Below are positions 1 to 8,442 of a DNA stretch of 64,000 nucleotides, one piece after another. The DNA lies in the NCBI RefSeq assembly GCF_947498805.1, contig NZ_CANMLT010000003.1, forward strand, positions 62,001 to 126,000, read 5' to 3'. The notes under the pieces are model-generated. The model searched no databases. It saw nothing but the letters and a program-made list of their open reading frames with translations, and was not told the DNA's origin. Position 1 is the stretch's first letter. Every line of letters begins with the position of its first letter. Both the position numbers and the translations under genes were made by a program. Origin of the DNA: an uncultured Tenacibaculum sp. Its GTDB lineage: Bacteria > Bacteroidota > Bacteroidia > Flavobacteriales > Flavobacteriaceae.

Positions 1-66
1 AAAGTCACACAACGACATTTTGAATATTTATCTACCAAAAAGATTTTGAAAATTTTAAAAAACTAA
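1..66 (+). CDS. C-terminal end of an unidentified protein (5' part outside window)
   Basis: Frame 1 is open from the first base to a TAA at 64-66, giving 21 residues that end in STKKILKILKN. A good hairpin followed by a T-run starts a few bases later, which is what the 3' end of a real gene would show. The fragment is too short to assign to a family. It lies upstream of a TonB receptor gene in the same direction, but the terminator argues against co-transcription. That this is coding is inferred from frame plus terminator. Confidence 0.5.
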   Translation, partial: KVTQRHFEYLSTKKILKILKN

Positions 67-72
67 ATATAT

Positions 73-103
73 CCCCCTGCACCTTGGTGTGGGGATTTTT
101 TTA
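73..103 (+). terminator. Intrinsic terminator of the upstream gene
   Basis: A GC-rich inverted repeat (CCCC-CACC arm against GGTG-GGGG with a small bulge) is followed by ATTTTTTT, a few bases after the stop at 64-66. Confidence 0.7.
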
Positions 104-256
104 AATTTATTTTCTTTAATTATCAAAATATACGAACTATTTGTAGCGACCTCAACAATAACTTAACACCTTATCTTAACCTCAGCACTCCCCCCCTACA
201 AACCAAGCTTTTAAATCAAACTAAAGCTTATTATTGCTCTATTAGAATTCTTTAAA

Positions 257-303
257 TTAACATTAAAGAAACACTAAACTACTTGCTTAACATTAAAGAA
301 ACA
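257..303 (+). promoter_or_regulatory. Tandem 17-bp direct repeats before the TonB receptor gene, possible activator site
   Basis: TTAACATTAAAGAAACA occurs at 257-273 and again, identical, at 287-303, exactly 30 bp apart, so both lie on about the same helix face. Inside each copy TTAACAT and GAAACA(T/C) are 11 bp apart, which resembles the 7-4-7 layout of PhoB-type boxes. No good TAnnTTTG element lies between the repeats and the start at 396, as expected of an activated promoter. The regulator is not known. The rest of 67-395 holds CTTAAC motifs near 161-180 and a short AAGCTTT/AAAGCTT inverted repeat at 205-229, with no gene. Confidence 0.4.
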
Positions 304-395
304 TTCTAATAATACAAGTATAATTTATCTCTAACATTAGCTTTACACAGTAATTTGAATTTTGCCTCGAATTAAACAGAACTCAAATTATTCTA

Positions 396-3203
396 ATGAA
401 AAAAATAATATTTATAACTCTTTTTTGCTTTACAAGCTTAGTGTTTTCGCAAAGTAAAGGAACCGTAGCGGGGACGGTTACTGATAAGGAGTTAAATAAC
501 GAACCTTTACCTTTTGCCAATGTTTTTATAAAAGGAACAACAATTGGCGGTACTACTGATATCGATGGTAAATTCACCATGTCAGTGCCTGAAGGAACCC
601 AAACTATTGTTTTTAGTTTTGTTGGTTACCAAACTATAGAAAAACAAATTGTAGTTAAAGCTAACGAAACTTTAACTGTTAACCAATTATTAGGAGCTAG
701 TGAAGGAGTTGCTTTAGACGAAGTAGAAATTAAAGCATCCACTAGTAAAGACAAAGCAAGTGCTTTATTATTAGAACAAAAGAAAGCTACCGTTATTAAA
801 GAAAGTATCGGTGCTGAAGAATTAGCTACCAAAGGTATTTCTGATGCAGCAGGAGCTGTTGCTAAAATCTCTGGAGTTTCTAAACAAGAAGGATCTAGTA
901 ATGTATATGTTCGTGGTTTAGGTGATAGATACCTTAATACTACTATGAATGGTTTATCATTACCTTCTAATAATGTTGCTAAGAAAAACATTGATTTAAA
1001 TCTTTTCCCTTCAGATATCATTCAAAATGTATCAATAAGCAAAGCATATTCTTCAACTTTTTATGGAGACTTTGCTGCTGGTAACATTGATGTTTCATCT
1101 AAAGAATACAAAGGAAACGGATTTGTTGAAATTAACTTAGGATCTGGAGTAAATACCAGAGCTATAGGTGAAGACTTCAAGAAAAGTGAAGGAACGGGTA
1201 ACTTCGGATACTACAACCGTTTTAAGCACAACCCTTTTGCTGTAGTTTTATCTCATGGTGTTGACCCTGTAAATGCAGGAAGTCCAATTAACAACTCTAT
1301 TGGAATTAATGCTGGAAAATCTTTCGATTTCGAAGACGGATCAAGATTAAGCTTATTCGGTACTGCCTCTTTCAGTAGAGACTTTGAGTATAGAGAAGGA
1401 CCATTAGTGGACTATACAAATGTATTTAAAAAGCAATTCCCAAATGCTCAAGAGTTCGAATACTCGACTTCAACAACAGCAATGTTGAGTGCTTTATACC
1501 GTATTAATAGTGACCACAAACTTAAATACACCTCTTTATTCTTAAATAGCTCAAGCGACCAAGTAGGATACTACGGAAATAAAGGTTTAGGAAAAAACAG
1601 AGATGCTTTAATTGATACTGACCAAGGTTTTTATCAAATGAATGTTCAGTACAATCAAGACTTAGTATTTGTGAATCAAATTACAGGTGAACACAAATTT
1701 GAAGACAACAAGTACAAACTTACTTGGGGTATCGGATATAATAATGTATTTGCTCATGAGCCAGATAGAAAGAGAATTAGTATTGAAAACTATCATTTAG
1801 CGTTAGACAACGATCCTAATACGAACCCTGTTTTCTTTACAAACAACCCTTTTGACAATCAACGTTATTTCCAAAAAATTATCGACGAAGAATTAAACAG
1901 TAGGATAAACTTGGCTTACCAAGCCTCTGATAATTTAACATTAAACTTTGGTTACAACGGAAGAACTAAAGAAAGAAGTTTTGAAAACATTCGTTATGGA
2001 TATGATTTTAAAGCTCCAGGTTTAACTAATCCTATCAGCGGAATTTCTGATGTAAACAATCTTAATCAAATTATAAACTTCCAAAACTTAGGTGCAACCT
2101 ATAACACAGAAGTTTTCAGAATTTTAAATCCAAATTTAACGAGTACTAATTTACCTGGTTTAAATGAGAACACATACAATGGTGATTTAAATGTGTACGC
2201 TGGATATACTTCAGCAGTAATTAAGGTAGGAGAACAATGGACTTTTGCTCCTGGTATTAGAGTAGAATCTTTTAATCAAAAAGTAGCCTACAACGTTATT
2301 AACATTAATCCTAGTGATCCTGGATCAAGAAGCGTTTCTGAAACATTCTTCTTACCAAGTCTAAATGTTAAGTATGCTGTTAATGACGACCAGAACTTAC
2401 GTTTTACGTTTAGTAATACAGTTTCTGTTCCTGAATTTAAAGAAGTTGCTCCCTTTGTTTACGAAGGAGTTGGACAAAGAATTGCAGGTAACCCTAATTT
2501 ATTAGATAACCCATCTTTTTCAAGAATCTTCAACTTAGACTTAAAATATGAATGGTTCATTACTAGAGACGAATTATTATCAGTTGGTGTATTTGGAAAA
2601 CAAATCAATGACCCAATCAACTTAGTTGCAGAAAGTAGTGCCGCTGGTAACCAACGTTACTTTAGAACTAGTGATAAAGCAACTGTTATTGGAGTAGAAT
2701 TAGAAGCTCGTAAGAACTTAATAAAAAATGAAGATGATGAAACGCAACTTTCTGCTGGATTCAACTTTACCTACATGCACACAAAACAAGATTTAATCAG
2801 AAACATTTCAGGAGGACAATCTCAATTTACCACTTCTTTTAATAGAGATAGTGATGAATTACAAGGAGCTTCTCCGTTCTTAATCAATGCTAACATTAAC
2901 TATAGCCCAACTCATTTTAAAAACTATAAGCCAATTGCGTCATTAGTATTCTCTTATTTCTCAGATAGAATTGATGCTTTAGGAGCTGGTCAATTAGGAA
3001 ACGTAATTGAGAAAGGTGTACCTACCTTAGATTTTATTTGGAAGAATAAAATCGGTGAAAAGTGGGAAATCAACTTAAACGCTAAAAATTTATTAGACCC
3101 ATCTATTGAAAGAGTTAGAGAAAACACTTCAATAGGAGATGTAACATTATCTAAATACAAAAGAGGTAGAAATCTTGGATTAGGATTAAAATACAAATTT
3201 TAA
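396..3203 (+). CDS. TonB-dependent outer membrane receptor with carboxypeptidase-regulatory-like N-terminus
   Basis: The 935-residue product has a signal peptide (about residues 1-19, ending VFSQ), then a carboxypeptidase regulatory-like beta-sandwich (about 22-110, TVAGTVTDKELNNEPLPFANV). A plug domain follows (about 130-240, with VYVRGLGDRYLNTTMNG), then a long beta-barrel ending in KYKF, the aromatic C-terminus typical of outer membrane barrels. Such receptors take up ligands across the outer membrane using TonB energy. No SusD gene is adjacent. Instead a surface lipoprotein gene follows after 35 bp and is probably co-transcribed. The ligand is not visible in the sequence. The paired lipoprotein and the repeats upstream hint at a nutrient-limitation system, possibly phosphate, but that is inference. 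Confidence 0.93.
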   Translation: MKKIIFITLFCFTSLVFSQSKGTVAGTVTDKELNNEPLPFANVFIKGTTIGGTTDIDGKFTMSVPEGTQTIVFSFVGYQTIEKQIVVKANETLTVNQLLGASEGVALDEVEIKASTSKDKASALLLEQKKATVIKESIGAEELATKGISDAAGAVAKISGVSKQEGSSNVYVRGLGDRYLNTTMNGLSLPSNNVAKKNIDLNLFPSDIIQNVSISKAYSSTFYGDFAAGNIDVSSKEYKGNGFVEINLGSGVNTRAIGEDFKKSEGTGNFGYYNRFKHNPFAVVLSHGVDPVNAGSPINNSIGINAGKSFDFEDGSRLSLFGTASFSRDFEYREGPLVDYTNVFKKQFPNAQEFEYSTSTTAMLSALYRINSDHKLKYTSLFLNSSSDQVGYYGNKGLGKNRDALIDTDQGFYQMNVQYNQDLVFVNQITGEHKFEDNKYKLTWGIGYNNVFAHEPDRKRISIENYHLALDNDPNTNPVFFTNNPFDNQRYFQKIIDEELNSRINLAYQASDNLTLNFGYNGRTKERSFENIRYGYDFKAPGLTNPISGISDVNNLNQIINFQNLGATYNTEVFRILNPNLTSTNLPGLNENTYNGDLNVYAGYTSAVIKVGEQWTFAPGIRVESFNQKVAYNVININPSDPGSRSVSETFFLPSLNVKYAVNDDQNLRFTFSNTVSVPEFKEVAPFVYEGVGQRIAGNPNLLDNPSFSRIFNLDLKYEWFITRDELLSVGVFGKQINDPINLVAESSAAGNQRYFRTSDKATVIGVELEARKNLIKNEDDETQLSAGFNFTYMHTKQDLIRNISGGQSQFTTSFNRDSDELQGASPFLINANINYSPTHFKNYKPIASLVFSYFSDRIDALGAGQLGNVIEKGVPTLDFIWKNKIGEKWEINLNAKNLLDPSIERVRENTSIGDVTLSKYKRGRNLGLGLKYKF

Positions 3204-3238
3204 ACAACACATTAACAAAATAACTAAATCTTAAAAAA

Positions 3239-4417
3239 ATGAAAATTAAAAATTTATTAGCATTAGCCCTGGCTACTACTTTACTTTCATCATGTGGAGA
3301 TGATGGAACTCAAGACATTGTAATCAATTATAATGGTGGTAGTGGAAGCAATAACAATGGAAATGCTATAGAATTAAAAGGAAACTATACTTCTAACTTA
3401 ACATTAGAGAGCAACAAGTCATATTTAATTACTGGTCCTGTTATTATGGAGAGTGGAACTACATTAACAATTCCTGCAGGAATGACTGTTAAAGCTGCTG
3501 CAACTGGTGCTGATGTATATTTAGCAATTGCTCAAGGAGCTAAAATAATGGCAGAAGGAACTTCTTCTCAACCAATTGTTTTTACTTCTAACGCTACAAC
3601 TCCAAATGCTGGAGACTGGGGTGGATTAATCTTATTAGGTAAAGCTCCTATTAACTCTGTAGCTGGTGGTACTGCTACTTCTACTTCAGAAATTGCTAGT
3701 TTACCATATGGAGGTAATGTTGCTGATGATAACTCTGGTACATTACGTTATGTAAGAGTAGAATATTCTGGAGGTAAAGCAGATGGACAATCAGAAAACA
3801 ACGGATTCTCTTTCTACGGTGTAGGAAATAAAACTACCGTTGCATACATTCAAATGTTTGAAGGAAAAGATGACGGAGTTGAATTCTTCGGAGGAACTGT
3901 AAACGTAAACAACGTATCTGTTGTAAACGCACAAGATGATTCAATTGACTGGACTGAAGGATATACAGGAACTATTACTGATGCTTATGTAAAGCACGGA
4001 ACTGACCATGATAAAGGTATTGAAGCTGATGGATACAACACTGACATAGGAAACTTATCAAGTCCAAAATACTTCTCTAAACCAACTGTTACAAACTTAA
4101 CAATTGTAGGTTTAGGTTCTGGAACTGGAAACGAAGCTATTAGATTAAGAGCAGGTACTCAGGGAATCTTTACCAATGTTTTCATCAAAGGATTTGCAGA
4201 AGGTTTTGATTTAGATGGAGATGCTACAGATAACCCAACAGGTGCAGGAGTTACTTCAGGTGACTTAAAAGCTACAAATGTAAAGTTCGACGATGTAACT
4301 ACAAATCTTAAAAATGATACAGGAGTTACATTTACTACTACAGACTTCTTAACTGAAAACGCTAGTGCTACAGGTACTGAGTATTCTACTTGGGGAGCTG
4401 GATGGACTAGACAATAA
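3239..4417 (+). CDS. Surface lipoprotein with predicted right-handed beta-helix repeats
   Basis: The 392-residue product begins with a lipoprotein signal peptide (LLSSC, Cys at about 19) and a Gly/Ser/Asn-rich linker (about 30-45). It continues with short beta-strand repeats with turns such as GDWGGLILLGKAPI and GTVNVNNVSVVNAQDDSIDW, which suggest a parallel beta-helix. An Asp/Glu-rich stretch (GKDDGVEFFGG, DDSIDWTEG) could bind metal. Relatives are often mislabelled as transporters in databases, yet I see no membrane segment beyond the signal. It starts 35 bp after the TonB receptor gene and ends before a strong terminator, so it is probably the receptor's surface partner. The function is inferred from that pairing only. 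Confidence 0.8.
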   Translation: MKIKNLLALALATTLLSSCGDDGTQDIVINYNGGSGSNNNGNAIELKGNYTSNLTLESNKSYLITGPVIMESGTTLTIPAGMTVKAAATGADVYLAIAQGAKIMAEGTSSQPIVFTSNATTPNAGDWGGLILLGKAPINSVAGGTATSTSEIASLPYGGNVADDNSGTLRYVRVEYSGGKADGQSENNGFSFYGVGNKTTVAYIQMFEGKDDGVEFFGGTVNVNNVSVVNAQDDSIDWTEGYTGTITDAYVKHGTDHDKGIEADGYNTDIGNLSSPKYFSKPTVTNLTIVGLGSGTGNEAIRLRAGTQGIFTNVFIKGFAEGFDLDGDATDNPTGAGVTSGDLKATNVKFDDVTTNLKNDTGVTFTTTDFLTENASATGTEYSTWGAGWTRQ

Positions 4418-4442
4418 ACAACACACAACACAACTAAATAAA

Positions 4443-4473
4443 ACGACTGAGTATTTGCTCGGTCGTTTTTTTG
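4443..4473 (+). terminator. Terminator of the receptor-lipoprotein operon
   Basis: ACGACTGAG pairs with CTCGGTCGT around a TATTTG loop (one G-T pair) and is followed by seven T's. Confidence 0.85.
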
Positions 4474-4512
4474 TATATGATTTTTTTTAAGCGCTTCTTA
4501 ATTCATGCATAC

Positions 4513-4547
4513 AAAAAACCCCTAAAGAAATTCTTTAGAGGTTTTTT
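4513..4547 (-). terminator. Terminator of sufS (potentially bidirectional)
   Basis: AACC-CTAAAGAA and TTCTTTAG-GGTT arms flank a short loop, with A-runs on the left and T-runs on the right. It lies 22 bp beyond the sufS stop. Confidence 0.75.
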
Positions 4548-4569
4548 AATATATAATATTCTTTGTGCC

Positions 4570-5781
4570 TTACGACAACATCATTTTAGCCTTTTTTACA
4601 GCAGCAACAAGTGCATCTACCTCCTCTAAGGTATTATAAAATGTAAACGATGCTCTTACCGTTCCAGGAATACAGAAAAAATCCATTATAGGCTGTGCAC
4701 AATGGTGTCCAGTTCTTACTGCAATTCCTAACTTATCTAAAATAGCACCTATATCATAAGGGTGGATTCCTTCCAAATTAAAAGAGATAACAGACGTTTT
4801 ACGAGAAGTTCCGTATATTTTTAATCCTTCTATTTTTTCTAACTCATTTGTTGCATACGCTAGTAACTTATCTTCTTGTGTTGCAATAGCATCAAACCCA
4901 ACTTCATTCATATAATCAACCGCAACTCCAAAAGCAATTCCTCCACAAATATTAGGCGTTCCTGCTTCAAATTTATGAGGCAATCCAGCATACGTTGTCT
5001 TTTCAAAAGTAACCGTCTCTATCATTTCACCTCCTCCTTGATACGGTGGTAACATATTTAACAATTCTTCCTTACCATATAGCATACCCACTCCCGTTGG
5101 TCCACACATTTTATGAGCAGATGCAACATAAAAATCTACATCCAACTCTTGAACATCTGGCTTAATATGAGGACATGCTTGCGCTCCATCTATCAATACA
5201 TAAGCTCCAAACTTATGTGCAGCATGAATTATCTCTTCAACAGGATTAATAACACCCAAGGCGTTTGAAACATGATTACAAAAAACAAGTTTTGTTTTAT
5301 TGTTCAATAACTCATGATACATTCCCATTTGCAATGAACCATCTTCATTCATAGGAATTACTTTTAAAACTGCACCTGTTTTCTCGCAAAGCATTTGCCA
5401 AGGAACGATATTAGAATGATGTTCTAATGCAGACACGATGATTTCATCTCCTTCTTTTAGAATAGCTCCAAACCCTGAAGCCACTATATTAATACTATGG
5501 GTAGTACCAGAGGTTAAAATGATTTCATACGATTGCTTTGCATTAAAGTGCTTTTGAATCTTAATTCGAGCTTCTTCATATTTATCTGTCGCCTCTTGAC
5601 TCAACGTATGTACTCCTCTGTGAATATTTGCATTGTAACCTGTATAATAATCTACAATAGCATCAATAACCACTTGTGGTGTTTGAGAAGTGGCACCATT
5701 ATCAAGATATACCAACGGTTTTCCATGAACTTTTCTGTTCAAAATTGGAAAATCTGTACGAATCTTATTTATATCAAACAT
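4570..5781 (-). CDS. sufS: Cysteine desulfurase, SufS type
   Basis: The 403-residue PLP enzyme removes sulfur from cysteine as persulfide for Fe-S cluster assembly. The PLP lysine is K224 in SAHKMCGPTG. The persulfide cysteine is C361 in RTGHHCAQP, the short-loop arrangement of group II (SufS/CsdA) enzymes. Other family marks are NGATSQTP near 28-35 and GTPNICG near 274-280. The length is typical of SufS. It stands alone here with no sufBCD or sufE beside it, so it may be an orphan or the suf genes may be elsewhere. A good Bacteroidota promoter lies directly upstream and a terminator directly downstream, which makes it a single-gene unit. Confidence 0.93.
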   Translation of the reverse strand: MFDINKIRTDFPILNRKVHGKPLVYLDNGATSQTPQVVIDAIVDYYTGYNANIHRGVHTLSQEATDKYEEARIKIQKHFNAKQSYEIILTSGTTHSINIVASGFGAILKEGDEIIVSALEHHSNIVPWQMLCEKTGAVLKVIPMNEDGSLQMGMYHELLNNKTKLVFCNHVSNALGVINPVEEIIHAAHKFGAYVLIDGAQACPHIKPDVQELDVDFYVASAHKMCGPTGVGMLYGKEELLNMLPPYQGGGEMIETVTFEKTTYAGLPHKFEAGTPNICGGIAFGVAVDYMNEVGFDAIATQEDKLLAYATNELEKIEGLKIYGTSRKTSVISFNLEGIHPYDIGAILDKLGIAVRTGHHCAQPIMDFFCIPGTVRASFTFYNTLEEVDALVAAVKKAKMMLS

Positions 5782-5800
5782 ACATTCATAATATTTACAG

Positions 5801-5828
5801 CAAAGGTAGGACTTGTATCTTAAACCAA
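5801..5828 (-). promoter_or_regulatory. Housekeeping promoter of sufS
   Basis: On the minus strand TTG (5826-5828), 17 bp, then TACCTTTG (5801-5808) match the Bacteroidota -33/-7 pattern, about 20 bp before the ATG. Confidence 0.7.
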
Positions 5829-5916
5829 CAATCCCAGAAATACTTAATCCTATTAATTTAATACACTTTTCACATAGTAGTATTCTGATTTTCTTACATT
5901 TGTTTAAAAATCCTCC

Positions 5917-7254
5917 ATGAAGCTTTTAAAAAGAATCTTAATTTTACTTTTAGTTGTCGTTATTATTGCTTTTGCTTACAACTATCCCAAACTAAATATT
6001 CTAGCTGGTTACTCAGCAAAAAACACAGCCTCTTCTGTATTTTTAGCCGGAAGAAGTTTAAGTTATACAGATGCAAACGACAATAATTTTTCTCCGATTA
6101 ACTTAACCTCGGATGAAATAAACGCCTCAGAAAAATACGCAACAGGATCTGTATACGGACTTCTTAGCAGAAAGGCTATATATAGAAAAGGTTTAGGAGC
6201 TGTATTGGTTACTGCAGACTATGATGTTAATCAAAAATTATTGGTTCCTAAAAGAACTGCTCCTAACAACAACACACCTTTTCCTTATGGGAATGCTCTG
6301 CAAAAAGACACAACTTTTACCAATGTAGACTATAACAAACTAAACTCGGTTATAGACACGCTTTTTAATGAAAAAAATAAAACAAGAGCCGCCGTTGTAG
6401 TTTATAAAGATCAAATCATTGCTGAAAAATATGCCGACAATCTAAACAAAGACTCAAAACTTTTAGGATGGTCTATGACCAAAAGTATTACAAGTACTTT
6501 ATTCGGAATCTTACAGTGCCAAGGAAAAATTAACGTTTATGATAAGGCTCCTATAAGTGAATGGAAAAACGACGAACGTAAAAACATCAGTATTCACAAC
6601 TTATTACAAATGAATTCTGGTTTAGAATGGGTTGAAGATTATAATTCTATTTCTGATGTAACTAAAATGTTGTTTTTAGAAAAAGACATGACTAAGAGTC
6701 AAATAGGCAAACCCTTAATTGGAAACCCAAATGAAACTTGGAACTACTCTTCTGGGACAACAAATTTACTTTCAGGAATTCTTCGAGACCAATTTAGCAC
6801 CCATCAAGAATATCTTGATTTTTGGTATAACGCCTTAATTGATAAAATTGGCATGAACTCTATGCTTATAGAAACCGATATGAGTGGAAATTATGTAGGT
6901 TCTTCATATGCTTGGGCTACACCAAGAGATTGGGCTAAATTCGGACTTTTATATTTACATAATGGAGTATGGAATGACGAGAATTTATTTGATAAAGATT
7001 GGGTAACTTATGCAACTACTCCTACACCAGGATCGAGTAATTCAGTAGATGGTGGATATGGAGCTCAAATTTGGTTAAACACGGGTGGTAAATATCCCGA
7101 TGTACCAAAAAACATGTACTCTTTTAATGGTTATAAAGGTCAGAATGTATTTATCTTTCCTGAACACGATTTAGTCGTAGTACGCATGAGTTTAAGTAAG
7201 AATGCAGATGTAAATAAATTTTTAAGCGGTATCTTAGCGGCCATTAAAAACTAA
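5917..7254 (+). CDS. Beta-lactamase-family serine hydrolase, membrane anchored
   Basis: The 445-residue product has a hydrophobic N-terminal segment (about 5-22) that anchors it or exports it to the periplasm. A class C beta-lactamase/6-aminohexanoate-dimer hydrolase fold follows. The catalytic S-x-x-K is SMTK (S186, K189) and the second catalytic motif is YSS (277-279). Substrates of this family range from peptides to esters and cannot be read from the sequence. A TACATTTG element at 5895-5902 lies just upstream, giving a very short leader. The next gene, an SdpI-family protein, follows after 2 bp and is probably co-transcribed. Confidence 0.88.
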   Translation: MKLLKRILILLLVVVIIAFAYNYPKLNILAGYSAKNTASSVFLAGRSLSYTDANDNNFSPINLTSDEINASEKYATGSVYGLLSRKAIYRKGLGAVLVTADYDVNQKLLVPKRTAPNNNTPFPYGNALQKDTTFTNVDYNKLNSVIDTLFNEKNKTRAAVVVYKDQIIAEKYADNLNKDSKLLGWSMTKSITSTLFGILQCQGKINVYDKAPISEWKNDERKNISIHNLLQMNSGLEWVEDYNSISDVTKMLFLEKDMTKSQIGKPLIGNPNETWNYSSGTTNLLSGILRDQFSTHQEYLDFWYNALIDKIGMNSMLIETDMSGNYVGSSYAWATPRDWAKFGLLYLHNGVWNDENLFDKDWVTYATTPTPGSSNSVDGGYGAQIWLNTGGKYPDVPKNMYSFNGYKGQNVFIFPEHDLVVVRMSLSKNADVNKFLSGILAAIKN

Positions 7255-7256
7255 TT

Positions 7257-7601
7257 ATGGATTCTATCTACTACGTACTTTCTGTTAACGGTGTTCTCTT
7301 TTTGTTTAGCCTTATATTTCATTTTTTTCCGCCTAAGAAAATAAATGCTATTTACGGATACCGTACGAATAGAACGATGCAAAATGAAAACATTTGGAAG
7401 TTTGCGAATACCTTTTTTATCAAACAGTTTTTAATTTATTCAGCTATTTCATTTGTAGCGGGATTAGCCTTAGCTTACTTCGGAAAAGAAATTACATGGC
7501 AACCAATGGCTATTACTATTTTATCTCTTGCTGTTTCAGTTATAAAAACTGAGCAAGAGTTAAATAAAAACTTCGACAGCGAAGGAAATAAATTGAAATA
7601 A
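7257..7601 (+). CDS. SdpI/YhfL-family small membrane protein
   Basis: The 114-residue product has three likely membrane segments (about 5-24, 59-78, 82-98). Between the first two is the family signature INAIYGYRTNRTMQNENIWKFAN (about residues 30-52), with the conserved GYRT, W and AN. In Bacillus, SdpI protects against the SdpC toxin and acts in signalling. Most members elsewhere have no known role. It starts 2 bp after the serine hydrolase stop, and its own stop directly abuts the stop of the convergent SCO1 gene. Confidence 0.85.
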   Translation: MDSIYYVLSVNGVLFLFSLIFHFFPPKKINAIYGYRTNRTMQNENIWKFANTFFIKQFLIYSAISFVAGLALAYFGKEITWQPMAITILSLAVSVIKTEQELNKNFDSEGNKLK

Positions 7602-8279
7602 TTATTGAGCGTACTCTTCTTTTAACAAGGTAATATCCTCAATTATTTTTTGCATGTTTTCTTTCTTTGTTCCATCATAAATACCTCTAATACGACGGTC
7701 TTTATCGATAAGAACAAAGTTCTCAGTATGCACCCAATCTGCTTCTCCACCATCTCCTTCATCTAAGGTAGCAAAGTAATGCTTACGTGCTAAATTGTAG
7801 ATGTGTTTTTTGGCTCCAGTAGTCACATTCCATTTACCATCAATCACACCTTTTTCATTGGCATATTTACGCAACTGAGGTACACTATCCATTACAGGAG
7901 TTACTGAATGTGATAAAAACATCACCTCATCATCATTTTTATAATGCTCTTGTAATTCAGACATGTTAATAGCCATGATAATACAAATGGTTTGACAACG
8001 CGTAAAAAAGAAATCTGCCACGTAAATCTTACCATCATAATTTGCATTTGTAATAGTTTCTCCATTTTGGTTTAGTAAGGAGAAATCTCCAATAGTATGG
8101 TTCTTCGTTTTATTTCTTACAGATGCATCCACCAATTTCGGATTGATATCTGCAGGATTATATATAGGTAATTTTGTGTCTACCTTTACCAAATGGTAAA
8201 ATACAGGAATACCTACTGCAGTAAACACCAATAAAAAGATAATAGTACTTTTAGATTTTTTAAAGAATTTTAAATCCAT
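7602..8279 (-). CDS. SCO1/SenC-family copper chaperone/thiol protein
   Basis: The 225-residue product has one N-terminal membrane anchor (about 11-31) and a thioredoxin-fold periplasmic domain. The copper ligands of SCO proteins are all present: C95 and C99 in the CxxxC motif TRCQTIC, and H184 in DWVHTENF. SCO proteins deliver copper to the CuA site of cytochrome c oxidase or act as thiol reductants. No oxidase genes lie nearby. TATTTTTG (minus strand, 8297-8304) is a likely -7 element just upstream. Confidence 0.9.
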   Translation of the reverse strand: MDLKFFKKSKSTIIFLLVFTAVGIPVFYHLVKVDTKLPIYNPADINPKLVDASVRNKTKNHTIGDFSLLNQNGETITNANYDGKIYVADFFFTRCQTICIIMAINMSELQEHYKNDDEVMFLSHSVTPVMDSVPQLRKYANEKGVIDGKWNVTTGAKKHIYNLARKHYFATLDEGDGGEADWVHTENFVLIDKDRRIRGIYDGTKKENMQKIIEDITLLKEEYAQ

Positions 8280-8401
8280 TCTATTGAAATTTTATGCAAA
8301 AATACGACTAAAAAATAGGGCGATATATGTCATTTCTTAAAAAGTTTGTTAAATCCTCTATCTAACCAAACAGGATACTTTTAGAACTCTTTTTAAAAAC
8401 G

Positions 8402-8409
8402 TACATTTG
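8402..8409 (+). promoter_or_regulatory. -7 element of the rseP promoter
   Basis: TACATTTG matches TAnnTTTG, 33 bp before the rseP ATG. I see no clear -33 box. Confidence 0.5.
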
Positions 8410-8442
8410 TCAGATTTTAAAACATAGACACAAAGAACCTAT

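Noticed and set aside
205..229. AAGCTTT ... AAAGCTT inverted repeat as an operator or terminator
   Set aside because: Arms of 7 bp in AT-rich DNA with no T-run and no second copy; chance is likely.
257..303. Tandem repeats as the start of a CRISPR array
   Set aside because: Only two units, AT-rich, with a 13 bp spacer and no cas genes; a regulator site is far more likely.
4570..5781. A suf operon around sufS
   Set aside because: No sufB, C, D, E or U gene is adjacent; promoter and terminator make it a single gene.
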